In this document: positions 1 to 10,149 of the stretch, piece by piece
How positions within the stretch are numbered: the stretch's first letter is position 1
How the letters are laid out: every line of letters begins with the position of its first letter
DNA from: Pseudomonas sp. M30-35
Lineage (GTDB): Bacteria > Pseudomonadota > Gammaproteobacteria > Pseudomonadales > Pseudomonadaceae
Assembly: GCF_002163625.1 (NCBI RefSeq)
Contig: NZ_CP020892.1
Coordinates: forward strand, 1,860,001-1,924,000
Reading direction: 5' to 3'
DNA: 64,000 bases
Translations under genes and position numbers: made by a program
Notes under the pieces: model-generated
The model's input: only the letters and a program-made list of their open reading frames with translations
Database searches by the model: none
What the model was told of the DNA's origin: nothing

Positions 1-1
1 T

Positions 2-535
2 GACAAGATCACCCGCATCTATTCGCACGCGCAGTCATTGGCGCAGTGCCGTAAGTGGCTGGATGCGCATTTCCCTAATGTTGAGCGTATTGCTGTTTCA
101 AGCAATGCTGATGCAGCCAAGCGCGTCAAAAGCGAGTGGAATTCAGCGGCGATCGCGGGCGACATGGCTGCGAGCCTGTATGGCTTGACCAAGCTGGCTG
201 AAAAAATCGAAGACCGTCCGGACAACTCGACGCGCTTCTTGATCATCGGCAGCCAGGAAGTACCACCGACCGGGGATGATAAAACCTCAGTCATTATTTC
301 CATGAGCAACAAGCCGGGTGCGTTGCATGAGTTGCTGGTGCCGTTTCATCACAATGGTATCGACCTGACGCGCATTGAAACGCGGCCTTCGCGCAGCGGT
401 AAGTGGACCTATGTGTTCTTCATCGATTTTGTCGGCCATCACCGTGATCCGTTGATCAAGGATGTGCTGGAAAAAATCAATCAGGAAGCAGTCGCGCTAA
501 AAGTGCTGGGCTCATACCCCAAAGCCGTTCTCTGA
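2..535 (+). CDS. pheA: P-protein (chorismate mutase/prephenate dehydratase), 3' part only
   Basis: This is the C-terminal 177 residues of the bifunctional enzyme that converts chorismate to prephenate and then phenylpyruvate in phenylalanine synthesis. The reading frame is open to the left edge, so the chorismate mutase domain and the start lie outside the window. The end of the prephenate dehydratase domain is visible, with the TRF motif (NSTRFLIIG). A regulatory ACT domain follows with GALHELL and ETRPSRSGKW, the phenylalanine-binding signature (usually ESRP; here ETRP). It is followed by hisC and tyrA-aroA in the usual Pseudomonas order, so it belongs to an aromatic-amino-acid operon. The identification is firm; only the truncation by the window limits it. 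Confidence 0.95.
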   Translation, partial: DKITRIYSHAQSLAQCRKWLDAHFPNVERIAVSSNADAAKRVKSEWNSAAIAGDMAASLYGLTKLAEKIEDRPDNSTRFLIIGSQEVPPTGDDKTSVIISMSNKPGALHELLVPFHHNGIDLTRIETRPSRSGKWTYVFFIDFVGHHRDPLIKDVLEKINQEAVALKVLGSYPKAVL

Positions 536-541
536 TGCTCC

Positions 542-623
542 GTAGGGTGGATGACGCTTCTCCATCCACCAGGACGCGACGTGTGATTTGTGGTGGACAA
601 GCTTCGCGTTGTCGCACCCTTAC
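542..623. repeat. REP-like paired hairpin element
   Basis: The left arm is a hairpin (GGTGGATG, a 9-nt loop, CATCCACC) and the right arm a second one (GGTGGACAA ... TTGTCGCACC). The outer ends are inverted relative to each other (GTAGGGTG ... CACCCTTAC). The same paired architecture recurs at about nine other places in this window, always between genes. It sits between pheA and hisC, so it may modulate read-through or mRNA stability inside the operon. Confidence 0.8.
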
Positions 624-699
624 GATGGCGTTTTTGTATCCATCACCGGTGGCACCGAATATTCAACAAACGAGTTTTCCGGATTGAACGAGGCAAGCA

Positions 700-1809
700 A
701 TGAGTTGTGATTTCCTCGCGCTGGCGCAGCCAGGCGTGCAAAAACTGTCGCCCTACGTGCCAGGCAAGCCGGTTGATGAGCTGGCGCGTGAGCTGGGTCT
801 TGATCCAGCCAACATCGTCAAGCTGGCCAGCAATGAAAACCCGCTGGGCCCTAGTCCTAAAGCGCTAGACGCTATTCGTGCTGAGTTGGCGGAGCTGACC
901 CGTTACCCTGATGGCAATGGTTTTTCATTAAAAAGCCTTTTGGCGCAGCGTTGCGGTGTCGCAACCCAACAAGTGACCCTGGGTAACGGTTCCAACGACA
1001 TTCTTGAGTTGGTTGCCCGTGCTTACCTGGCGCCAGGGCTGAATGCGGTGTTTAGTGAGCACGCCTTCGCGGTGTATCCGATTGCCACGCAGGCCGTTGG
1101 CGCGCAGTGCAATATCGTCCCGGCCAAGGACTTCGGTCATGATCTGGAAGCGATGGCCAAGGCGATCAATGAGCACACGCGTGTGGTGTTCATCGCAAAC
1201 CCCAACAATCCAACCGGCACCTGGTTTGGCCCGCAAGCTTTAGCTGATTTTCTGGCCAAGGTGCCTGAGTCAGTGCTGGTTGTGCTGGATGAGGCGTATA
1301 TCGAATATGCCCACGGCAGTGAACTGCCTGATGGCCTCAATTATTTGAGTCAGTACCCGAATCTGTTGGTGTCGCGCACCTTCTCCAAGGCTTATGGCTT
1401 GGCGGCGCTGCGTGTCGGTTACGGCATCAGTAGCGCGCAAGTGGCGGATATATTGAATCGCGTACGTCAGCCCTTCAACGTCAATAGCTTGGCCCAGGTC
1501 GCTGCGTGTGCCGCGCTTGATGATGTTGAGTATCTGGCGCAAAGCCGCAAGGTCAACGATGACGGCATGGCCCAGCTTGAGGCCGGTTTTCGTGAGCTTG
1601 GTCTTAACTGGATTGCTTCGAAAGGCAACTTCATCGCAGTTGATTTAGCCCGTGATGCAGCGCCGATCAATCAGGCATTGCTGCGCGAAGGCGTTATCGT
1701 CAGGCCAACGGCCAATTACGGCATGCCGACGTATTTGCGTGTGTCCATTGGTCTGCCTGAAGAGAACAAGCGGTTCTTGGCTGCCTTGAACAAGGTGCTT
1801 GGCGCGTGA
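700..1809 (+). CDS. hisC: Histidinol-phosphate/aromatic aminotransferase
   Basis: This is a 369-residue class I/II PLP-dependent aminotransferase of the HisC family, which transaminates imidazole-acetol phosphate in histidine synthesis. Visible motifs are ASNENPLGPSPKA near the N-terminus, the substrate and cofactor segment NPNNPTGTW, DEAYIEY, and the PLP lysine in SRTFSKAYGLAALRVGY. The length is typical. The position between pheA and tyrA-aroA matches the second hisC copy of Pseudomonas, which is thought also to act on phenylpyruvate or hydroxyphenylpyruvate; that substrate choice is inference from context. The ATG at 700 has GAGG about 10 bases upstream. The stop TGA overlaps the GTG start of the next gene. 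Confidence 0.93.
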   Translation: MSCDFLALAQPGVQKLSPYVPGKPVDELARELGLDPANIVKLASNENPLGPSPKALDAIRAELAELTRYPDGNGFSLKSLLAQRCGVATQQVTLGNGSNDILELVARAYLAPGLNAVFSEHAFAVYPIATQAVGAQCNIVPAKDFGHDLEAMAKAINEHTRVVFIANPNNPTGTWFGPQALADFLAKVPESVLVVLDEAYIEYAHGSELPDGLNYLSQYPNLLVSRTFSKAYGLAALRVGYGISSAQVADILNRVRQPFNVNSLAQVAACAALDDVEYLAQSRKVNDDGMAQLEAGFRELGLNWIASKGNFIAVDLARDAAPINQALLREGVIVRPTANYGMPTYLRVSIGLPEENKRFLAALNKVLGA

Positions 1810-4073
1810 CTGAGGTTAAACCTGCTGCAACTGCGTCGCTTGTAACCTGCGCGCAATCGACACCCCCTATGATCGGCCGCCTGGTGGTTGTAGGGCTGGG
1901 TTTGATTGGTGGCTCATTCGCTAAAGGTTTGCGTGAGCGTGGCGTCTGTCGTGAGGTGGTTGGGGTTGATCTCGATCCGCAATCACGTGAGACAGCTGTA
2001 GCCTTGGGTGTGGTTGATCGCTGCGAAGAGCAGTTGGCGCTCGCGTGTCAGGGTGCTGACGTGATCCAGCTGGCGGTGCCGATTTTGGCCATGGAGCGTG
2101 TGCTTGGCGAGTTGGCCAAGCTTGATCTAGGGCAGGCCGTGCTTACCGATGTCGGTAGCGCCAAGGGTAATGTGGTGCGCGCTGCCAGTCTGGCGTTTGG
2201 TGGCATGCCAGCTCGTTTTGTGCCGGGGCACCCGATCGCGGGCTCAGAGCAGAGCGGTGTTGAAGCCGCCAATGCAGAGCTGTTTCGCCAGCACAAAGTG
2301 ATTTTGACGCCGCAGGAGACCACCGATCCGCAGGCGCTGCAGCTAGTTGACCAACTGTGGCGTGAGCTGGGTGCTGATGTTGAGCACATGCAGGTTGAGC
2401 ATCATGACCAAGTGCTGGCGGCGACCAGCCATTTGCCGCATTTGCTGGCATTTGGTTTGGTCGACTCCTTGGCCAAGCGCAGCGAGAATTTGGAAATTTT
2501 TCGCTACGCAGCCGGTGGTTTTCGCGACTTTACCCGCATAGCCGGAAGCGATCCGGTGATGTGGCACGATATCTTTTTGGCCAATCGCGAAGCTGTATTG
2601 CAGAACCTGGACGTATTTCGCAGCGATCTCGACGCTATACGCGACGCGGTCGATGCAGGGGATGGGCATCAACTGCTGGGCGTCTTTACTCGCGCCCGCG
2701 TTGCCCGGGAACACTTCAGCAAAATTTTAGCCCGCAGGGCTTATGTGGACGCTATGCATACGAATGATCTGATTTTTTTGGCTAATCCTGGTGGCAAGGT
2801 CACTGGTAAAATTCGCGTACCGGGCGATAAATCCATTTCACACCGTTCGATCATGCTCGGCTCGATTGCCGAAGGCATTACTGAGGTCGAAGGTTTTCTC
2901 GAGGGCGAAGACGCCCTTGCGACGTTGCAGGCATTCCGCGACATGGGTGTTGTGATTGAAGGTCCGCACCATGGTCGTGTAACTATCCACGGCGTCGGTC
3001 TGCGCGGTCTTAAAGCGCCGCCTGGTCCGATCTATGTCGGCAACTCGGGCACATCAATGCGTTTGCTCAGTGGTTTGCTGGCGGCGCAGCCGTTCGATGT
3101 CACGTTGACTGGCGATGCCTCGCTCAACAAGCGTCCGATGAATCGCGTGGCCAAACCGCTGCGCGCCATGGGTGCGATTATCGAGACCGCAGCGGAAGGT
3201 CGTCCGCCATTGACTGTGCGTGCAGGTGGCCGCTTGGGCGGTATGACCTATGAAATGCCTATGGCCAGCGCTCAAGTTAAATCCTGCCTATTGCTCGCAG
3301 GCCTCTACGCTGCGGGTTCTACCACTGTTATCGAGCCTGCGCCGACGCGTGACCATACAGAGCGCATGCTGCGTGGCTTTGGCTATCCGGTCACGGTTGA
3401 AGGTAATGCGGCGACGGTTGAGTCGGGCCATACCCTAAAAGGTACGCATATTGAGGTGCCTGCGGATATCTCGTCTGCTGCATTCTTCCTGGTTGCCGCG
3501 AGTATTGCCGAAGGCTCTGATCTATTGCTTGAGCACGTTGGTATCAACCCAACGCGCACCGGTGTTATCGATATTCTCAAGCTGATGGGTGGCGATATCA
3601 CCCTCGAGAATGAGCGTGAAGTCGGTGGTGAGCCGGTCGCAGATATCCGCGTGCGCTCAGCTAAGCTTAAGGGCATTAACATCCCGGAAGACCTGGTGCC
3701 GCTGGCGATTGATGAGTTCCCTGTATTGTTTGTCGCCGCTGCCTGCGCTGAGGGGCAGACCGTATTGCGTGGTGCTGAAGAGCTGCGAGTCAAAGAGTCT
3801 GATCGCATTCAGGTGATGGCTGATGGCCTGATTGAGCTGGGCGTGAGCGCTGAGGCTACACCAGACGGCATCATCATCGAAGGTGGCACCATGGGCGGTG
3901 GCGAAGTGTATGCCCATGGTGATCACCGGATTGCCATGGCCTTCAGTGTTGCCTCGCTGCGCGCCAGTGCGCCAATTCGTATCCATGATTGCGCAAACGT
4001 CGCCACCTCATTTCCAAACTTCCTGGCGTTGGCTGCGCAAGTTGGGATGCAAGTTGGTGAGGAGGGTAAGTGA
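1806..4073 (+). CDS. aroA: Prephenate dehydrogenase-EPSP synthase fusion (TyrA-AroA)
   Basis: This 755-residue fusion joins two enzymes of aromatic synthesis. The N-terminal part (to about residue 300) is an NAD-binding prephenate dehydrogenase with [13 protein letters not shown] and the conserved GHPIAGSE. The remainder is 5-enolpyruvylshikimate-3-phosphate synthase with [19 protein letters not shown], a central RDHTERML and KESDRI. EPSP synthase makes the chorismate precursor and prephenate dehydrogenase uses prephenate, so both ends of the pathway are on one chain; the fusion is known in Pseudomonas. The GTG at 1806 overlaps the hisC stop. An in-frame ATG at 1869 ([15 protein letters not shown]) is an equally plausible start, because the dehydrogenase fold begins there. 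Confidence 0.93.
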   Translation: MTEVKPAATASLVTCAQSTPPMIGRLVVVGLGLIGGSFAKGLRERGVCREVVGVDLDPQSRETAVALGVVDRCEEQLALACQGADVIQLAVPILAMERVLGELAKLDLGQAVLTDVGSAKGNVVRAASLAFGGMPARFVPGHPIAGSEQSGVEAANAELFRQHKVILTPQETTDPQALQLVDQLWRELGADVEHMQVEHHDQVLAATSHLPHLLAFGLVDSLAKRSENLEIFRYAAGGFRDFTRIAGSDPVMWHDIFLANREAVLQNLDVFRSDLDAIRDAVDAGDGHQLLGVFTRARVAREHFSKILARRAYVDAMHTNDLIFLANPGGKVTGKIRVPGDKSISHRSIMLGSIAEGITEVEGFLEGEDALATLQAFRDMGVVIEGPHHGRVTIHGVGLRGLKAPPGPIYVGNSGTSMRLLSGLLAAQPFDVTLTGDASLNKRPMNRVAKPLRAMGAIIETAAEGRPPLTVRAGGRLGGMTYEMPMASAQVKSCLLLAGLYAAGSTTVIEPAPTRDHTERMLRGFGYPVTVEGNAATVESGHTLKGTHIEVPADISSAAFFLVAASIAEGSDLLLEHVGINPTRTGVIDILKLMGGDITLENEREVGGEPVADIRVRSAKLKGINIPEDLVPLAIDEFPVLFVAAACAEGQTVLRGAEELRVKESDRIQVMADGLIELGVSAEATPDGIIIEGGTMGGGEVYAHGDHRIAMAFSVASLRASAPIRIHDCANVATSFPNFLALAAQVGMQVGEEGK

Positions 4074-4759
4074 TGAACGCTGCGCCAGTAATCACAATCG
4101 ACGGGCCAAGCGGTTCAGGCAAGGGCACTATTGCCTGCCTGGTGGCACAAAAGCTGGGCTGGGGCTTGCTTGATTCAGGCGCGCTCTATCGTTTATTGGC
4201 ATTTTCTGCGCGCAATCACGGTGTCGACATTACCAACGAGGCGTCAGTCACCATGTTGGCGGCACACCTCGATGTGCAGTTCATCGCCAATTCCGGTGGC
4301 AAGGGGCAGAGCATCATCCTTGAAGGCGAGGAAGTGACTAACGCGATCCGCAATGAGCAGGTCGGTGCAGGGGCTTCACAGGTCGCGGCTTTGCCAGCAG
4401 TGCGTGAGGCTCTGTTGCAGCGTCAGCGGGCGTTTCAGGAGTTTCCGGGGCTGGTCGCAGATGGTCGTGATATGGGCACGGTGGTGTTTCCGGATGCCCC
4501 GCTGAAGATATTTCTGACTGCCAGTGCGGAAGAGCGTGCGCGCAGACGTTACTTACAGTTGAAGGCCAAAGGCGATGATGTTAATCTTGCGAGTCTACTT
4601 GATGAGATTCGCGAGCGTGATGAGCGCGATACCCAGCGCACGGTGGCTCCGCTTAAGCCAGCGACCGATGCAATACAGCTGGATTCAACCGAACTTTCCA
4701 TTGAGCAGGTGTTTGAACGAATTCTGAGCGAGGTCGCCATTCGCGATCTGGCTGGATAA
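4073..4759 (+). CDS. cmk: Cytidylate kinase
   Basis: CMP/dCMP kinase phosphorylates CMP to CDP using ATP. The P-loop GPSGSGKGT lies about 10 residues in. [13 protein letters not shown] (CMP-binding) and [23 protein letters not shown] are also clear. I start it at the ATG at 4073, which overlaps the aroA stop (TGATG). GGAGG lies 8 bases upstream, whereas the GTG at 4070 is one codon earlier and less well spaced. It is coupled to tyrA-aroA on the 5' side and followed by rpsA on the 3' side, the classic cmk-rpsA pairing. Confidence 0.95.
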   Translation: MNAAPVITIDGPSGSGKGTIACLVAQKLGWGLLDSGALYRLLAFSARNHGVDITNEASVTMLAAHLDVQFIANSGGKGQSIILEGEEVTNAIRNEQVGAGASQVAALPAVREALLQRQRAFQEFPGLVADGRDMGTVVFPDAPLKIFLTASAEERARRRYLQLKAKGDDVNLASLLDEIRERDERDTQRTVAPLKPATDAIQLDSTELSIEQVFERILSEVAIRDLAG

Positions 4760-4792
4760 TAGAGCTTCGGTAATAACTGATAGTTCGCCAAG

Positions 4793-4836
4793 GAGGCATG
4801 CAAGAAACCAGTCCTAGTCTTGCAAGCCTCTTTTTA
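4793..4836 (+). terminator. Intrinsic terminator/attenuator between cmk and rpsA
   Basis: The stem is GAGGC-A-TGCAAG with CTTGCA-A-GCCTC: 11 pairs around one A/A mismatch and a 14-nt loop. TTTTTAT follows directly. It would end or attenuate transcription from the aromatic operon before rpsA. Confidence 0.7.
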
Positions 4837-4852
4837 TATGAACGTACCCACA

Positions 4853-4881
4853 TTGTCTGGAGTGTGGTTTGGGCGGATAAA
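4853..4881 (+). promoter_or_regulatory. Probable sigma-70 promoter for rpsA
   Basis: TTGTCT at 4853-4858 and GATAAA at 4876-4881 are separated by exactly 17 bases. They lie just after the terminator-like hairpin and 25 bases before the rpsA ATG. The match and the placement are good, but this is prediction only. Confidence 0.55.
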
Positions 4882-4906
4882 CTGCCCTGAATCAACAGGA
4901 ATCAAC

Positions 4907-6592
4907 ATGAGCGAAAGCTTCGCGGAACTTTTTGAAGAAAGCCTAAAAACCCTCGACATGCAACCGGGCGCCATCATTACCGGTATCGTAGTCGACATCG
5001 ACGGTGACTGGGTCACTGTTCATGCCGGTCTTAAGTCAGAGGGCGTCATCCCGCTCGAGCAGTTCTTCAATGAACAAGGCGAGCTGACCATCAAGGTCGG
5101 TGACGAAGTCCACGTTGCGCTGGACGCGGTTGAAGATGGCTTCGGTGAAACCAAGCTGTCCCGCGAAAAAGCCAAGCGCGCTGAGTGCTGGATCGTTCTG
5201 GAAGCAGCTTTCGCCGCTGAAGAAGTGGTTACGGGCGTTATCAACGGTAAGGTTAAAGGCGGCTTCACAGTCGACGTTAACGGCATCCGTGCGTTCCTGC
5301 CAGGTTCTTTGGTCGATGTTCGCCCAGTGCGTGATACCACTCACCTGGAAGGCAAAGAGCTCGAGTTCAAGGTCATCAAGCTGGACCAGAAGCGCAACAA
5401 CGTTGTTGTTTCTCGTCGTAGCGTCCTCGAAGCTGAGAACAGCGCTGAGCGTGAAGCTCTGCTCGAATCTCTGCAGGAAGGCCAGCAAGTTAAAGGTATC
5501 GTCAAAAACCTCACCGACTACGGCGCGTTCGTGGATCTGGGCGGTGTCGACGGCCTGCTGCACATCACCGACATGGCTTGGAAGCGCATCAAGCATCCTT
5601 CCGAGATCGTCAACGTTGGTGACGAAATCGACGTTAAGGTTCTGAAGTACGATCGCGAGCGTAACCGCGTATCGTTGGGCTTGAAGCAGCTGGGCGAAGA
5701 CCCGTGGGTTGCTATCAAAGCTCGTTACCCAGAAAGCACTCGCGTTGTTGCACGCGTAACCAACCTGACCGACTACGGCTGCTTCGCAGAGCTGGAAGAA
5801 GGCGTGGAAGGTTTGGTGCACGTATCCGAAATGGATTGGACCAACAAAAACATCCACCCATCTAAAGTCGTTCAGGTTGGCGATGAAGTGGAAGTTATGG
5901 TTCTTGATATCGACGAAGAGCGTCGTCGTATCTCCCTCGGCATCAAGCAGTGCAAAACTAACCCATGGGAAGATTTCTCGGGTCAGTTCAACAAGGGTGA
6001 CAAGATCTCCGGCACCATCAAGTCGATCACCGATTTCGGTATCTTCATTGGTCTGGACGGCGGCATCGACGGCCTGGTTCACCTGTCAGACATCTCCTGG
6101 AACGAAGTCGGCGAAGAAGCCGTACGTCGCTTCAAGAAGGGCGACGAGCTCGAAACCGTCATCCTGTCTGTTGATCCAGAGCGTGAGCGCATCTCCCTGG
6201 GCATCAAGCAACTGGAAGAAGATCCGTTCTCCGACTACGTTGCCATTAACGATAAAGGCACAATCGTGACCGGTACCGTTAAAGAAGTTGATGCCAAGGG
6301 CGCTGTAATCACCCTGGCTGAAGGCATCGAAGCCACACTGAAAGCCTCTGAAATCAGCCGTGACCGCGTTGAAGACGCGCGCAACGTTCTGAAAGAAGGC
6401 GAAGAAGTTGAAGCTAAGATCATCAGCGTTGATCGTAAGAGCCGCGTAATCAGCTTGTCGGTCAAGTCGAAAGACGTTGAAGACGAAAAAGAAGCAATCA
6501 AGGAAATGCGCACTAAGCAGGACGAAGCTGCTCCTGCTGGTCCGACCACCATTGGTGATCTGATCCGCGCACAAATGGAAAACCAGAACTAA
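4907..6592 (+). CDS. rpsA: 30S ribosomal protein S1
   Basis: S1 is the large RNA-binding ribosomal protein that brings mRNA to the 30S subunit. The product is 561 residues with six S1 (OB-fold) repeats. Repeats 3-6 are strongly alike, each with a [11 protein letters not shown] or [15 protein letters not shown] core and ending in RISLGIKQ. The start is the ATG at 4907 ([13 protein letters not shown]), which gives the normal length. An upstream in-frame ATG at 4820 falls inside the terminator hairpin and is rejected. The gene has its own predicted promoter and a strong 3' terminator. S1 normally represses its own translation. Confidence 0.97.
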   Translation: MSESFAELFEESLKTLDMQPGAIITGIVVDIDGDWVTVHAGLKSEGVIPLEQFFNEQGELTIKVGDEVHVALDAVEDGFGETKLSREKAKRAECWIVLEAAFAAEEVVTGVINGKVKGGFTVDVNGIRAFLPGSLVDVRPVRDTTHLEGKELEFKVIKLDQKRNNVVVSRRSVLEAENSAEREALLESLQEGQQVKGIVKNLTDYGAFVDLGGVDGLLHITDMAWKRIKHPSEIVNVGDEIDVKVLKYDRERNRVSLGLKQLGEDPWVAIKARYPESTRVVARVTNLTDYGCFAELEEGVEGLVHVSEMDWTNKNIHPSKVVQVGDEVEVMVLDIDEERRRISLGIKQCKTNPWEDFSGQFNKGDKISGTIKSITDFGIFIGLDGGIDGLVHLSDISWNEVGEEAVRRFKKGDELETVILSVDPERERISLGIKQLEEDPFSDYVAINDKGTIVTGTVKEVDAKGAVITLAEGIEATLKASEISRDRVEDARNVLKEGEEVEAKIISVDRKSRVISLSVKSKDVEDEKEAIKEMRTKQDEAAPAGPTTIGDLIRAQMENQN

Positions 6593-6610
6593 GTTCGGGT
6601 AATTCATGAA

Positions 6611-6637
6611 AAAGGGCGACTTCGGTCGCCCTTTTTT
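6611..6637 (+). terminator. Rho-independent terminator of rpsA
   Basis: AAAGGGCGAC-TTCG-GTCGCC followed by CTTTTTT: a GC-rich stem closed by a UUCG tetraloop with a T-run, 18 bases after the rpsA stop. Confidence 0.93.
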
Positions 6638-6650
6638 GTGGGCGTTTGTA

Positions 6651-6864
6651 AAGTGGATGACGCTTATTTCATCCACCAATGGACGCTGCTATTAATCTGG
6701 ACATTTGCTTGCTGACATGGAGTTTGGCAGGCAAGTTGAGCGCTGCTACACCTAATGTCGGGTGGATGACGCTTCTCGTTCCACCAATGTGGGCGCCTTC
6801 GGTCTATAAATCTGCTTGAGGTGTGCGGGCTCTGGTGGGCAAGCTTCGCGTTGCCACACCCTAC
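6651..6864. repeat. Two tandem REP-like paired hairpins (rpsA-ihfB gap)
   Basis: The first pair has the arm GTGGATGA...TCATCCAC at 6653-6679 and a decayed partner at 6722-6754. The second has GGTGGATGACGC... at 6760-6784 and the partner GGTGGGCAAGCTTCGCG...CACCCTAC at 6834-6864. These are the same family as at 542-623. The rest of the rpsA-ihfB gap (6865-7041) holds no gene I can support; it presumably carries the ihfB promoter. Confidence 0.75.
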
Positions 6865-7041
6865 GGATTAAAAACTTGTTGCCAAATTAGAGCGGTCTGG
6901 AAAGGTTACTTGGCTGCTGCTATAGAGCCTGTGAACGGAATCAACATCATGGAAGCGTTTTTAGAGGCTGTTCAAAAGCTTGGGAGCATGCTAAAACCAT
7001 ACTATCGAGTGATCTAGCCGCTTGAAAACGAAGGGAAAATT

Positions 7042-7326
7042 ATGACCAAGTCGGAATTGATCGAAAGGATCGTGACCCATCAAGGCCAACTCTCATCCAA
7101 GGATGTTGAGCTGGCGATTAAAACAATGCTTGAGCAAATGTCCAGTGCCTTGTCTTCAGGCGACCGTATCGAGATACGTGGCTTTGGCAGTTTCTCGCTA
7201 CACTTCAGGGCTCCGCGGGTAGGGCGTAACCCTAAAACGGGTCAATCAGTCAGCCTTGACGGTAAATTCGTGCCTCACTTCAAGCCAGGTAAAGAGCTGC
7301 GCGACCGTGTGAACGAAGACGAGTGA
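7042..7326 (+). CDS. ihfB: Integration host factor subunit beta
   Basis: IHF-beta forms a heterodimer with IHF-alpha that bends DNA sharply at specific sites, acting in replication, recombination and sigma-54 promoters. The product is 94 residues. It has the DNABII fold with the signature [21 protein letters not shown], whose R-NPKTG arm and proline intercalate DNA. The N-terminus [10 protein letters not shown] is typical, and AGGGAAAA lies upstream. The rpsA-ihfB-wzz order is conserved in Pseudomonas, so this gene marks the left border of the O-antigen cluster. Confidence 0.96.
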   Translation: MTKSELIERIVTHQGQLSSKDVELAIKTMLEQMSSALSSGDRIEIRGFGSFSLHFRAPRVGRNPKTGQSVSLDGKFVPHFKPGKELRDRVNEDE

Positions 7327-7668
7327 TTCTTTGCCTCGCACAGAAATGAAATTGCTAAATCAATCAGTTATTTAGCAATGCGTAGTAGTGGTATGACGCG
7401 TGGGTAAAACGTTAAACTGCGCACGTTTTTGTCTTTGATAGACGTTTTCACGTCATTAACCCCCATGACCAGTAAAAAAGTTCCTTGGCTGTGGGGGATA
7501 AATGGAATTTGTGTGAAAAAACAGCGTCCAATCTGATTGGGTCGCGGTTCCTGCTTTTGATTTGCTGCAGTAAGCGAGCGAGTAGGAAATCACGCATAAA
7601 ATATGTTGGATGGCAGAAGGCTACAGCCCTTCGCCCTATGATAAGAAACGACAAAAACTGGAGCTTAC
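7327..7668. other. Intergenic leader of the O-antigen cluster with a perfect hairpin
   Basis: There is no gene here. A perfect 10-bp inverted repeat (ATTGCTAAAT, 9-nt loop, ATTTAGCAAT) lies at 7351-7379, 25 bases after the ihfB stop. It has no T-run after it, so it is either a weak terminator or a protein-binding site. The remaining 290 bases should contain the promoter of wzz and the downstream cluster. I could not find a convincing -35/-10 pair or a JUMPstart/ops element. Confidence 0.45.
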
Positions 7669-8721
7669 GTGGATCAAAGAATTACTGCTGAACAGTCTCG
7701 CGCTTCCGATGAGATTGATTTGGTTGAGCTTGTAAAACAGCTCTGGATGCAGAAGTGGCTGATTGTTGGTTGCACATTACTAATAACGGCAATTGCTGCT
7801 GCCTACGCATTTTTAAGCGCTCCTACGTATCAAGCGACTGCAGGCGTCATGCCTCCGCGCCTCAGTGATATTTCCGGTTATAACCTGGGCCGTAGCGAAG
7901 CGAAACTCAGAGAGTTCACCGTTAAAGATGTGTACGGCGTCTTCAAGCGCAATCTGTTGTCAGGGTCATTAAAACGCCAACTATTTGAAGAGGCATATTT
8001 GCCTAGCTTATCGCCAGAAGAGGCGAGTGCAGCGAAAGATACGCTATGGAAGCGTTTTAACGCGGATTTCAGTGTTCAGGCTCCCGACGTAAAAAATAAC
8101 CCTGATTATTACGAGGTGAAAGTCGTAGGTAAACAGCCTGAAGTAGTCGCTGACTGGGCAAATCGCTACGTCAACATGGCCGCAGATAAGTCAGCCGAGG
8201 TGATGCAAGCAAACCTTTTGACCGAGATAGGCACTGAAACCCAATCACTTTCCAGGCAAGTCGATGCCCTGCGCTTGACCGCCGCTAAAAGACGCAATGA
8301 TAGAATTGCTCGCCTTCAGGAGGCCTTGATCGTCGCTGATGCCGTTGGCTATGACTCACCGCAAGTGACTCCCGGCAAAACGTCTTCAGACGGTGACTTT
8401 ACCGAGTTTATGGACGGTAGTTTGATGTACATGCGCGGCGCCAAAGCTGTTAAAGCAGAACTAGCCGTGCTGGAAAAACGCACAAATGACGACCCGTTTA
8501 TTGTCGAGTTGCGTGGCATTGAAAACCAAATGGATTTTTTGCAGAAGATCGATGTGAATCCAGCCAACGTGGCTGTGTATACGCTTGATAGTCCAGCTTT
8601 GGTTCCAGAGACACCTATCAAACCTAATAAGTTATTGGTCGTATTTGTAGGGTTGATTTCAGGGATTATGTTAGGAGTGTTCTTCGCTTTATTTAAAGTT
8701 TTTATTATTAACCTTAAATAA
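7669..8721 (+). CDS. wzz: O-antigen chain length determinant Wzz
   Basis: This 350-residue inner-membrane polysaccharide co-polymerase sets the modal length of Wzy-made O-antigen. It shows the family plan. A short cytoplasmic N-terminus (IDLVELVKQLWMQKW) leads into TM1 at about 35-55 (IVGCTLLITAIAAAYAFL). A long periplasmic domain with helical segments follows. A C-terminal proline-rich motif (PALVPETPIKPNK) precedes TM2 (VVFVGLISGIMLGVFFALF). The start is the GTG at 7669 with TGGAG 5 bases upstream. It is the first gene of the cluster, and its base composition is still close to that of the housekeeping genes, unlike the genes that follow. Confidence 0.93.
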   Translation: MDQRITAEQSRASDEIDLVELVKQLWMQKWLIVGCTLLITAIAAAYAFLSAPTYQATAGVMPPRLSDISGYNLGRSEAKLREFTVKDVYGVFKRNLLSGSLKRQLFEEAYLPSLSPEEASAAKDTLWKRFNADFSVQAPDVKNNPDYYEVKVVGKQPEVVADWANRYVNMAADKSAEVMQANLLTEIGTETQSLSRQVDALRLTAAKRRNDRIARLQEALIVADAVGYDSPQVTPGKTSSDGDFTEFMDGSLMYMRGAKAVKAELAVLEKRTNDDPFIVELRGIENQMDFLQKIDVNPANVAVYTLDSPALVPETPIKPNKLLVVFVGLISGIMLGVFFALFKVFIINLK

Positions 8722-8799
8722 GATCATTTATTGAGGAATTGCAGTTTGCACGAAAGATGAGTTGGCACATGACTGTGTGCCACGCAGGAGTAAAAGCTA

Positions 8800-10095
8800 T
8801 TGCTTAATATATTCAGTCGTAAATTTATCCAATACTCAATCTTCAAAGATATTCTTATCGTTGTAATGGTTAGAGTGTTGGGCGCAGGGTCGATTTTTTT
8901 ATTAAATTACATAGTAGCAAAACAATTAGATGTGACGACGGCTGGTTACTTTTTTTGGGCAATGTCGTGTTTTTTTATTGTAACCCAGTTATCTCTAATG
9001 GGGATGTCAGATGTAGCCCTTAAGTACATTTCTCAAAAAAATAATACTTCAGAATGGGGGCAAGCGGTATTCATCCTGAAGAAAATACTTAAGTGGGTCG
9101 TGTCGGCACTTATGCTTATAAGTTTCGTGCTATTTGTAGTTGCGGCATATTTACCCGTTGCCTATTTTGAAATGAAGTCTGATATAAGATATATGATGCT
9201 TTGTATGATACCTGGAATCATATTTTGGGGGGTATCAAATATTTTAGCTTATGCATTGCAAGCTACCGGACATCAACTAAAATCGATTTTTGTACTATCA
9301 ATCGGACCGTATCTTTTCTTTTGTATCGGCTATATGTTATTAACACCATTAAGTTTGATAAATACAGGGGTGTTATTTACAGTTTCATATGTAGTTAATT
9401 TTTTAATTGCCTGTGTTTGGTTTACTAAACGATATATTAACGAAAAGCCTATAGAGTTTTCTTCCCAGCAATTGTGGCAAATGGCTCTCCCTCTTTGGGC
9501 TGTATCAATGATGAGTATTACACTGGCTTGGGGAGGGGCTTTTCTATCCGGCCGTTGGGTTGCTCCAGATCAGATTGCTTTATACTCTGTTGCGGTTAGA
9601 GCTGCTGCTTTAATAAATTTTTTTATGATCGCTGTGAATTTTGTTTTGGCTCCTAAAATAGCGAGGCTCTATGCGCTAGGTGATATGAAATTACTTCAAC
9701 GCGAAGTTAAGGTATCAGTAAGAGTTCTGTATTGTTTTTCAATACCGGTGATAGCTGTCATCCTAATGTACTCTAAAACAATTATGGGGCTCTTTGGTGA
9801 GACTTATGAGCAAGGGTATAAAGTACTTTTGATACTTGTTGTTGGTCAAATTGTTAATATAATTACAGGTCCAGTTGGTTATTTGCTAACAATGACTGGA
9901 AATGAACGTTATATGAGGAATATGTATGTGTTAACTGGGCTAGCATGTTTAGGTCTAATATTCACGCTGACTCCTTTGTACGGTATTCAAGGCACAGCTT
10001 GGGCGACTTGTATTGCAATGGCAATACACAATATTGGTTGTGCGGTTCTTGTGTTCAAGAAAATGAATATATCTGTTTCGCCATTTGGAAGCTAG
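8800..10095 (+). CDS. wzx: O-antigen flippase Wzx
   Basis: This 431-residue polytopic protein has about 12 predicted hydrophobic helices and belongs to the polysaccharide-export branch of the MOP superfamily. It would flip the undecaprenyl-diphosphate-linked repeat unit across the inner membrane. The conserved early segment MVRVLGAGSIFLLNYIVAK and the two-fold layout of helices fit Wzx. Wzx proteins are very divergent, so the name rests on topology plus its place between wzz and wzy. The start is TTG at 8800 with AGGAG 10 bases upstream. The coding sequence is strongly AT-rich, with T-rich codons and runs unlike the flanking chromosome. Confidence 0.85.
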   Translation: MLNIFSRKFIQYSIFKDILIVVMVRVLGAGSIFLLNYIVAKQLDVTTAGYFFWAMSCFFIVTQLSLMGMSDVALKYISQKNNTSEWGQAVFILKKILKWVVSALMLISFVLFVVAAYLPVAYFEMKSDIRYMMLCMIPGIIFWGVSNILAYALQATGHQLKSIFVLSIGPYLFFCIGYMLLTPLSLINTGVLFTVSYVVNFLIACVWFTKRYINEKPIEFSSQQLWQMALPLWAVSMMSITLAWGGAFLSGRWVAPDQIALYSVAVRAAALINFFMIAVNFVLAPKIARLYALGDMKLLQREVKVSVRVLYCFSIPVIAVILMYSKTIMGLFGETYEQGYKVLLILVVGQIVNIITGPVGYLLTMTGNERYMRNMYVLTGLACLGLIFTLTPLYGIQGTAWATCIAMAIHNIGCAVLVFKKMNISVSPFGS

Positions 10096-10149
10096 ATAAT
10101 GTTAAGCGCATATAATGCTGCAGTTTACTTAATCATGATGGCATAAAAA

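Noticed and set aside
5036..6082. 348-codon frame antisense to rpsA
   Set aside because: It lies entirely opposite conserved S1 repeats and has no recognisable domain; a shadow of the strong codon bias of rpsA.
6823..7017. 64-codon frame before ihfB
   Set aside because: It begins inside a REP-like arm; no family match and weak start.
7327..7668. JUMPstart/ops element for RfaH control of the cluster
   Set aside because: Looked for GGCGGTAGC-type core; none found.
7485..7691. 68-codon frames on both strands before wzz
   Set aside because: No ribosome site or domain; likely the leader region of the cluster.
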